Assembly: GCA_028285105.1 (NCBI GenBank)
Contig: JANQQE010000032.1
Span: 62,001-126,000, forward strand
Origin: Alphaproteobacteria bacterium
GTDB lineage: Bacteria; Planctomycetota; Phycisphaerae; UBA1845
DNA: 64,000 nt
Direction of reading: 5' to 3'
Shown here: positions 59,601 through 64,000 of the stretch, in pieces
How the letters are laid out: the number at the start of each line of letters is the position of its first letter
Position numbering within the stretch: the first letter of the stretch is position 1
The notes under the pieces: model-generated
Database searches by the model: none
The model's input: only the letters and a program-made list of their open reading frames with translations
What the model was told of the DNA's origin: nothing
Translations under genes and position numbers: made by a program

Positions 59601-61196
59601 CCCGGTGTCGGGCGACAGTATGCCGAGGTACAGATCAGTACGCTTGGCGTAAATTACCCATAGCGCATCGCGAATGGTGATGGGCGCTGAGAGGAATTGA
59701 ACATCGCCAAGCGGATCGTCAGGATCGTTGCTTCGTCCCCGTTGCCATACGATTTCGCCATGCTCGACGTCGTAAGCGATCAGGCGGGTACCGCGATATA
59801 CTGGAAAAGAAGTGAACGAAAACATCTTTTGCTTGAGCGGTCTATTCGGTGATTCACCGACACCGTCGCGCTCGATGGCGTATACCTTGTTAAACGATGT
59901 AGACAACAGACCGTTGACATGATCCCGCAGGATTTGTTCTTCCAACGGGTAACTCGAATCGACCAACTCCAATCGGTTGGACCAGCGCTGTCGTCGAAAT
60001 TGGGTCTTGCGACGTTGCTCGCCATCGATTGTGATCGGTCGATCGCTCACCCAGAGCGGATCGAGACTCTCGAGGTCGAGTGCAACGACCTGTTGAAGGT
60101 TTTTGACGAAGAGGCGACCGTCACTCACCGCGTACCCACCAACCGGAATCGCACTTTGAAGCGTTTCGCTGCTCTCCCAGAAGGCTTCCCACCAAGATGG
60201 ATGCTCGTGGTCGGCGGGCATTACGAATCGCCATGGTAAGTTCCCTTCCAGTTCCGGTGTGACTGCCGGCATTTCAAAACGGCGGGCAAGGTCGCCTCCG
60301 TGCATGGTCCAGGATTCGTGGCCAGCCGACGCTGAAGTGGCTGAATATTGCGGCCAAGGTGATTGCACAAAGGCTTCAAGGGCCTCTTGGTCGAAACTGT
60401 CGCCGTTGTCGTCCGATTCTTCGGCGACGGCAAGCGCTTCGGATGCGCGTTGCTCGTCATGCAACATCGTCCAGGCGACGGCATGTTTGACCGCGAGTTG
60501 CGCGGGTGGCACGTCTGTGGCAACGGTCAACTGGTCGATGCGGTCGAGTAATTCAAGAGCCTCAGCCGCTCGATTTCGATCGAGCAGCCATCCTGCGACG
60601 ACGTTTGCTGCATCGTCACCATAACTGCTGACCATGTACCGCGCCAGGATTGTGCGTAGCGCTGTTTCGTTGCAGTCCTTAACGCCACGTTCATAGAGCG
60701 CTTTCGCCCGGCCGTCGTAAAGCAAACGATATGCGTCGATTCCTTTGGGCGGCATCGACGCGAGCAGGGAAGTCGCTCGATCCTGCGCGGATTCAAAAAG
60801 GGTCAAACCGATATCAAGATCGCTCGCGTTTTCGTCGGTGCTGAGAAGGGCCCCGCCCGAATCGTCCAAGATGCGCTGGAGGGAGTCGATCGCCAGCTTC
60901 CAGTCTTCGCGTTCGATCGCCCCCGACGCCTTTCGCAGAAGGCTTTCGATCGGAGCATTGCGTTCGAGGATTGCTGGGCGCGGTACAATATTACCACGCA
61001 GATTCCTTCGGTTTGCGCGCTGCCCGAATGTGACTGCCGGAATGAGAATCAGCATGATCGCGCACAAAGTCGCGAAACGGCTCGAAGTCGCGAATCGGCA
61101 CAGCATTTGGGATTTCAGCACGAGATAGCGCATGCAACAGAGATTGTTGTTGATGCTCGAAATATCAGGCGTCGATGGGTTAGCGGTTGAATTCAT
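56646..61196 (-). CDS. Giant exported PQQ-like beta-propeller protein with helical repeat middle
   Basis: A 1516-residue exported protein. The signal RFATLCAIMLILIPAVTFGQ is followed by a helical TPR-like region (about 40-220). A first PQQ-type eight-bladed propeller occupies about 275-750; blade signatures include SDGRLFVKNLQQVVALDLES, IAYDVEHGEIVWQRG, ALDRATGKLEWTLG and CVNLQDGLVEWES. A TPR-like helical section (about 760-1060) and a second propeller (about 1100-1510, with INRDDGQLDWRCEL, GIRTGRRLWGIAYE, YSARSGELNWRYE, IDAESGQVIWKRED) complete it. It probably binds partner proteins or ligands. The start is taken as the ATG at 61196; the frame is open to 61340. It is the first gene of the long minus-strand operon, overlapping the toroid gene by ATGA. 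Confidence 0.83.
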   Translation of the reverse strand: MNSTANPSTPDISSINNNLCCMRYLVLKSQMLCRFATSSRFATLCAIMLILIPAVTFGQRANRRNLRGNIVPRPAILERNAPIESLLRKASGAIEREDWKLAIDSLQRILDDSGGALLSTDENASDLDIGLTLFESAQDRATSLLASMPPKGIDAYRLLYDGRAKALYERGVKDCNETALRTILARYMVSSYGDDAANVVAGWLLDRNRAAEALELLDRIDQLTVATDVPPAQLAVKHAVAWTMLHDEQRASEALAVAEESDDNGDSFDQEALEAFVQSPWPQYSATSASAGHESWTMHGGDLARRFEMPAVTPELEGNLPWRFVMPADHEHPSWWEAFWESSETLQSAIPVGGYAVSDGRLFVKNLQQVVALDLESLDPLWVSDRPITIDGEQRRKTQFRRQRWSNRLELVDSSYPLEEQILRDHVNGLLSTSFNKVYAIERDGVGESPNRPLKQKMFSFTSFPVYRGTRLIAYDVEHGEIVWQRGRSNDPDDPLGDVQFLSAPITIRDALWVIYAKRTDLYLGILSPDTGKLLQNLLLCTVDPAQLQKRQHMAIYPTSDGSNVFVATGFGIVISVGIEPLALRWAAQYQQDSAFDVPRNGGHWQCEPPVLIGGLLLVAPPDSEMLMALDRATGKLEWTLGQPESAKYILGVDGKRMWLGGEQLYCVNLQDGLVEWESDASNFRYTGRGVLSGDRVFIPTVDGLAQFAAQSGKKLETLPFGDQPPLGNILCIANSTISFDPNEVRKFPDLTLSYPSALAFYEQDPTDRHAAIRLAWMELRRGFPRKAYNVLEKVKPPSRGRSNRVSDVTNLRFEALLAIATLPETDTEDAIEKLREAVGLAEGGQASLRATIALAFRLRDAGHTDEAYLSLWRLGLTPSGDGYVTIEPRLRNKVRLIIGDILSRFERDLSTNQLRNIAEFTQQHAQASIAELEIPATRAAARMNLEQLAQMNDVGGAGQSALVALARFERERGKLEFAEQFALRAIKVDRVAHQTAVAIRDLAEQYLQPDQQLHFDALQLVSRLESEFIRHTIPGTDGSTVSVSEEAMRLKGAIDKALVTDGAFVSNAESFRWKTPLVSVNQGRLGHGMFSYSTDASASFVDHLLFLNNGRWLDAINRDDGQLDWRCELRLPGSVRTDEETNDTEPSHPRLACQKQIAVINGEEGLFGIGIRTGRRLWGIAYEDSGRTQGLAIRDRLVDVADGMLVTARRRGALTCSSLMDIDDIRWERVLNRAKIDSVFVRDGLCMTLDNKRRNVTTYNLKTGRLLSSVEFRKSENEKSFIPVIYENGHLIGAEGAKTVACYSARSGELNWRYETPEEVRWLFKPGDGYIGISCFGSRVILIDALSADVRTDMEIPKDTKGYAEGVLADDRLVLMAITEQSKGDASHLYGIDAESGQVIWKREDLGAIGLNRHALWQQLTLARNVMPVLQRVEVDTENRFLQERGELAIELIDKRSGETIGEMIRARMPLTKRNELTGEFGLWPGQFILGANHGLLSIPLTDEVGSTNETEVWP

Positions 61197-61605
61197 CCTG
61201 ACGCCCTGAGGTTCATTTTCCACTGGCCACCAAGGGGGTTCATTCCTCGTGCGGCCTACCCGAAGTATTGGTCGCACAGCGCCGTCCGTGGTTTCCGGGA
61301 ATACAGTCAAGACGGGTATTCTGCGAAAACCCACAGCCAACGGGCAATCCCCATCGCTCCGAGCGCGTCACCGTGCCTCTTTTATACGGACTGAATCGCT
61401 TGCTCGCCGCTCGGAAACGCCTTAGTGACAAGATTATACACTGGTAGAATCGGCTAACTGCGGCAGTTGGTGCCACCTTGCGAAGCCGTTACATTGGGAA
61501 ATCGCGACAGGATGATCCAGGCACGCATCCATTCCGGCTGGTCAATCAACCGTTTCTAGTTTCTAAGGCATTGTAAATAAACAGTTTAGGGTTTCTTCGG
61601 CGGGG
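61197..61605. other. Intergenic region between apt and the beta-propeller gene
   Basis: A 409-bp stretch that may hold the promoter of the long operon. On the minus strand a TATAAT stands at 61433-61438. Short frames such as a possible MNLRASG leader peptide, whose TGA overlaps the propeller ATG, are seen. There is no RNA gene or clear terminator for apt. Confidence 0.45.
61433..61438 (-). promoter_or_regulatory. -10-like TATAAT upstream of the long operon
   Basis: A perfect -10 hexamer on the minus strand, with only a poor -35 match at 16-18 nt spacing. Transcription would begin near 61426, giving a leader of about 230 nt before the beta-propeller ATG. This is a possible start point for the twelve-gene transcript. 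Confidence 0.35.
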
Positions 61606-62151
61606 TCAGTCGTCGTAGCTGAGGAGTGAGTGTACCGAATACTGCTTGATTTTATCGCGGCCTTTGAGGAATCCCAACTCGATCACGAACGTCACGCCAG
61701 CGATTTCACCGCCCAGTGCTTCAACCAGTCGACAGCAAGCCGAGATCGTCCCGCCCGTGGCTAGCAGGTCATCGACCATCAGCACCTTTTCACCCGGGTT
61801 GATCGCGTTCTTGTGGATGTGAAGCGAATCCACGCCGTATTCCAACTCGTAGTCTTCCGAAATCGTCTCACATGGGAGTTTGCCGGGCTTGCGGATTGGG
61901 ACGAATCCAATCGAAAGTGACTGCGCCAGTGCTGTTCCGAATATGAAGCCGCGCGACTCGGCACCGACGACCTTGTCGATCCGGACCTTGCGAAACGGCT
62001 GGGCGAGGTACTCGACTGCCAGAGACAGACCAGCCGGGTCGGCAAGCAAAGGCGTGATGTCCTTGAATACGATTCCTTCCTTGGGGAAATCGGGCACATC
62101 TCTGATGAGGCAGCGAAGATCGGCAATTCGGGATGTCATGGTCTGAGTCAT
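61606..62151 (-). CDS. apt: Adenine phosphoribosyltransferase
   Basis: Purine salvage enzyme making AMP from adenine and PRPP in the cytoplasm. The 181-residue product has the usual length. The family opening LRCLIRDVPDFPKEGIVFKD is followed by the adenine-pocket region VVGAESRGFIFGTALA, the flexible loop RKPGKLPCET, and the PRPP-binding motif VLMVDDLLATGGT. I chose the ATG at 62151, about 11 bases after AGGAAA; the frame is open to 62181, and an ATG at 62139 is also possible. It is divergent from hppA. The pairing is logical, since many anabolic reactions, including the Apt reaction, release pyrophosphate that HppA would use, but no direct link is shown. Confidence 0.95.
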   Translation of the reverse strand: MTQTMTSRIADLRCLIRDVPDFPKEGIVFKDITPLLADPAGLSLAVEYLAQPFRKVRIDKVVGAESRGFIFGTALAQSLSIGFVPIRKPGKLPCETISEDYELEYGVDSLHIHKNAINPGEKVLMVDDLLATGGTISACCRLVEALGGEIAGVTFVIELGFLKGRDKIKQYSVHSLLSYDD

Positions 62152-62527
62152 CGCAGATATTTTCCTGTTTTGGAGTCCCAACCGGATAAGTGAATGGACC
62201 TTCGCGATCTACCTCAGGCCGCAAGCGCCGCGACAGTAGCGGGCCATCCAAGAGACCGCAAGCGAAACCTGATATGGGCATTCAAGTTGCACGCTCAATT
62301 GCGACGTACCCAATCCCCAAAAACGCATCAATTCCTCACGTTTTCAACGCAAGAGGTGGCTGGACTTCAATCTCAGATTCGCTATAGTCCGCAGTCCGCT
62401 GAGGGTGTGTAAACGCGGATCATCCCGGCGTAACTCATTTACCTTTCTAAGCTTAAGCACATGCAAGGTCACCGTTCGCAGGGCGCGGATAACGGTTGAC
62501 CAGAACATGAACAAGAGGAGACCAGAC
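62152..62527. other. Divergent intergenic region, apt / hppA
   Basis: A 376-bp gap. A promoter-like pair for hppA is at 62361-62388, and the hppA ribosome site AGGAG is at 62516-62520. I saw no clear promoter for apt, no tRNA and no repeat. Confidence 0.5.
62361..62388 (+). promoter_or_regulatory. Possible sigma-70 promoter for hppA
   Basis: TGGACT (62361-62366, four of six -35 bases) and TATAGT (62383-62388, five of six -10 bases) are 16 nt apart. Transcription would begin near 62395, leaving a leader of about 130 nt before the hppA start. Confidence 0.35.
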
Positions 62528-64000
62528 TTGATCGTGTCTAAGGTTTTGAAATCGACTGTTTGGGTGATGCTGATTGCATTCGTCGCATGTTGCGCTACGT
62601 CGGCGATTGCCCAGGATAATACTGGCGGTGCTGCAACTGTTGCGTCAGATGCAGCTGCTCGCTCGCCGATTCCCGGCATTTGGTATTGCGCTCCGGCATT
62701 TGCGATCGTGGCACTTCTGTTTGCCCGCAAGTTCTATTCGGAGGTGATGGCCTCTGACGAGGGCGACGAGAGCATGATCAAAATCGCTTCGTATGTGCGC
62801 GAGGGTGCGATGGCCTACCTCAACCGCCAGTACAAGGTGGTGTTTTGGGTGTTCGTCGTGCTGGCAGCCATTCTTGCATTCATGGCCTACGGGTTGCACG
62901 TCCAGCATAAGATCGTCTGGTTCGCATTCCTGACCGGTGGATTCTTCAGCGGTTTGTGCGGTTACCTCGGTATGCGTACCGCAACGATCGCAGCCCACCG
63001 TACGACGGCCGGCGCTCGCGCCAGTTTGAATCGCGGGTTGGTTGTCGCGTTTCGAGCCGGTGCGGTCATGGGTCTGGTCGTGGTTGGTTTCGCTCTGATC
63101 GACATCACTGCTTGGTTCTACATTCTCAATAACTATGTCCCAAGCATGACGCTCAACGAAATCACAGTGGTCATGCTGACCTTCGGTATGGGGGCAAGTA
63201 CGCAGGCACTCTTCGCTCGCGTGGGTGGTGGTATTTATACGAAAGCGGCTGACGTCGGTGCTGACCTCGTCGGTAAAGTCGAAGCCGGTATCCCCGAAGA
63301 CGATCCCCGTAACCCAGCCGCCATCGCCGACAACGTGGGCGACAACGTCGGTGACGTCGCAGGTATGGGTGCTGACCTTTACGAATCATACGCCGGTTCG
63401 ATCCTCGCGACGGCTGCCCTTGGTGTGGCGGCTGCCTCTGCTCTGGCACCGACCGATGTCGAAGTTGCAACGAAGAACGCCATGATGCTGCTGTCGGTTC
63501 CGATGGTGCTGGCTGGCATCGGTATCGTGCTGTCGATTCTCGGTATCTACATGGTGCGTACGCAGGAAGGCGCATCGATGGGGCAATTGATGTCGGCACT
63601 CGGTAAGGGCGTTAACGGCAGTAGTGTGATGATCGCAGTTGCGGCATATGGCATCTGTTACGTTCTCTTGAAAGACATTCAAGATGTGACGTGGTACGGA
63701 GTGGCGTCGAGTGTGGTCGTCGGCCTGTTCGCCGGAATCATCATCGGTAAAGCCACCGAGTACTACACCAGTTACGAATACAAACCAACGCAGGAAATCG
63801 CTGGCCAAGCCGAAACCGGTTCAGCCACCGTCATCATCGCCGGTGTCGCCGAAGGCATGAAAAGTACCTGGGCATCGTTGGCAACGATCGTTGTCGCGAT
63901 CATGCTCGCGTTCGTTTGTGCGGGCGGTGGACGCGAATTCATGCTCGGTCTTTATGGTGTGGGTATCGCAGCCGTCGGTATGTTGGCCACACTGGGAATC
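62528..64000 (+). CDS. hppA: Membrane-bound ion-translocating pyrophosphatase (partial, runs off window)
   Basis: Couples hydrolysis of pyrophosphate to export of H+ (or Na+) across the membrane. The first 491 codons are present. The substrate-binding block DVGADLVGKVEAGIPEDDPR, then NPAAIADNVGDNVGDVAGMG and ADLYESY, is complete at about residues 242-290; about ten hydrophobic segments are visible. The position that separates K+-dependent from K+-independent types lies past the end. An unusual N-terminal signal-like segment (KVLKSTVWVMLIAFVACCATSAIAQ) and a 20-residue Ala/Ser linker precede the first core helix. The start is TTG at 62528, with AGGAG seven bases upstream; an in-frame ATG at 62507 is the alternative. 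It is divergent from apt. Confidence 0.94.
   Translation, partial: MIVSKVLKSTVWVMLIAFVACCATSAIAQDNTGGAATVASDAAARSPIPGIWYCAPAFAIVALLFARKFYSEVMASDEGDESMIKIASYVREGAMAYLNRQYKVVFWVFVVLAAILAFMAYGLHVQHKIVWFAFLTGGFFSGLCGYLGMRTATIAAHRTTAGARASLNRGLVVAFRAGAVMGLVVVGFALIDITAWFYILNNYVPSMTLNEITVVMLTFGMGASTQALFARVGGGIYTKAADVGADLVGKVEAGIPEDDPRNPAAIADNVGDNVGDVAGMGADLYESYAGSILATAALGVAAASALAPTDVEVATKNAMMLLSVPMVLAGIGIVLSILGIYMVRTQEGASMGQLMSALGKGVNGSSVMIAVAAYGICYVLLKDIQDVTWYGVASSVVVGLFAGIIIGKATEYYTSYEYKPTQEIAGQAETGSATVIIAGVAEGMKSTWASLATIVVAIMLAFVCAGGGREFMLGLYGVGIAAVGMLATLGI

Noticed and set aside
1-64000. CRISPR arrays, insertion sequences, prophage, tRNA and rRNA genes
   Set aside because: Looked for along both strands; no repeat-spacer pattern, transposase or integrase motif, or recognisable structural RNA was found.

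Overview
The window is about 64 kb of chromosomal DNA from a diderm bacterium, most likely a planctomycete. I name no species. The evidence is: (i) a MoxR / DUF58 / BatA-like / VWA gene train followed by a DUF4175-like membrane protein and low-complexity coiled-coil proteins; (ii) many large secreted or lipid-anchored proteins of unknown function (FG-GAP, TPR, beta-propeller, NPCBM, HEAT); (iii) outer-membrane biogenesis genes (MlaE/F/D, a BamD-like protein, LptE); (iv) frequent TTG and GTG starts and a weak, irregular use of Shine-Dalgarno sequences. I saw no rRNA, tRNA, CRISPR array, insertion sequence, integrase or phage gene.

Left part, 1-33 kb: mostly housekeeping and envelope genes in short operons of both orientations. 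In order: a partial gene; a CHASE2 adenylate cyclase and trpD (minus); mnmE; mlaE-mlaF-mlaD; an exopolysaccharide-like set (DUF547, cellulose-synthase-like GT2, membrane mannosyltransferase-like GT, minus); icd and an aldo/keto reductase; a HEAT lipoprotein, zinc alcohol dehydrogenase and pgeF (minus); a BamD-like protein, lptE and ftsH; nadB (minus); three large exported proteins (FG-GAP, a 905-residue protein, a TPR lipoprotein); and a HIT / dGTPase nucleotide pair (minus).

Middle, 33-38 kb: a small lipoprotein and a striking uvrA that encodes only the N-terminal half of UvrA, ending in a Lys/Arg-rich tail. It converges on an uncharacterised 727-residue protein.

Right part, 38.3-61.2 kb: twelve genes all on the minus strand, tightly packed and often overlapping by ATGA/GTGA. 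From the promoter side they are a giant PQQ-type beta-propeller protein, an alpha/alpha-toroid protein, MoxR, DUF58, a BatA-like protein, a VWA protein, a DUF4175-like protein, a charged coiled-coil protein, a Gln-rich protein, an NPCBM protein, a tandem trypsin/PDZ protein with one intact and one degenerate protease domain, and a trypsin/PDZ protein whose triad is wholly lost. I infer one large envelope-located assembly in which a MoxR AAA+ ATPase and VWA proteins work with periplasmic carbohydrate-, peptide- and protein-binding partners. The tandem protease has no ATG/GTG/TTG start that keeps its signal peptide and catalytic His; a strong AGGAG precedes an ATC codon, so I propose an ATC start. 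The window closes with apt (minus) and the first 491 codons of a membrane pyrophosphatase, hppA.
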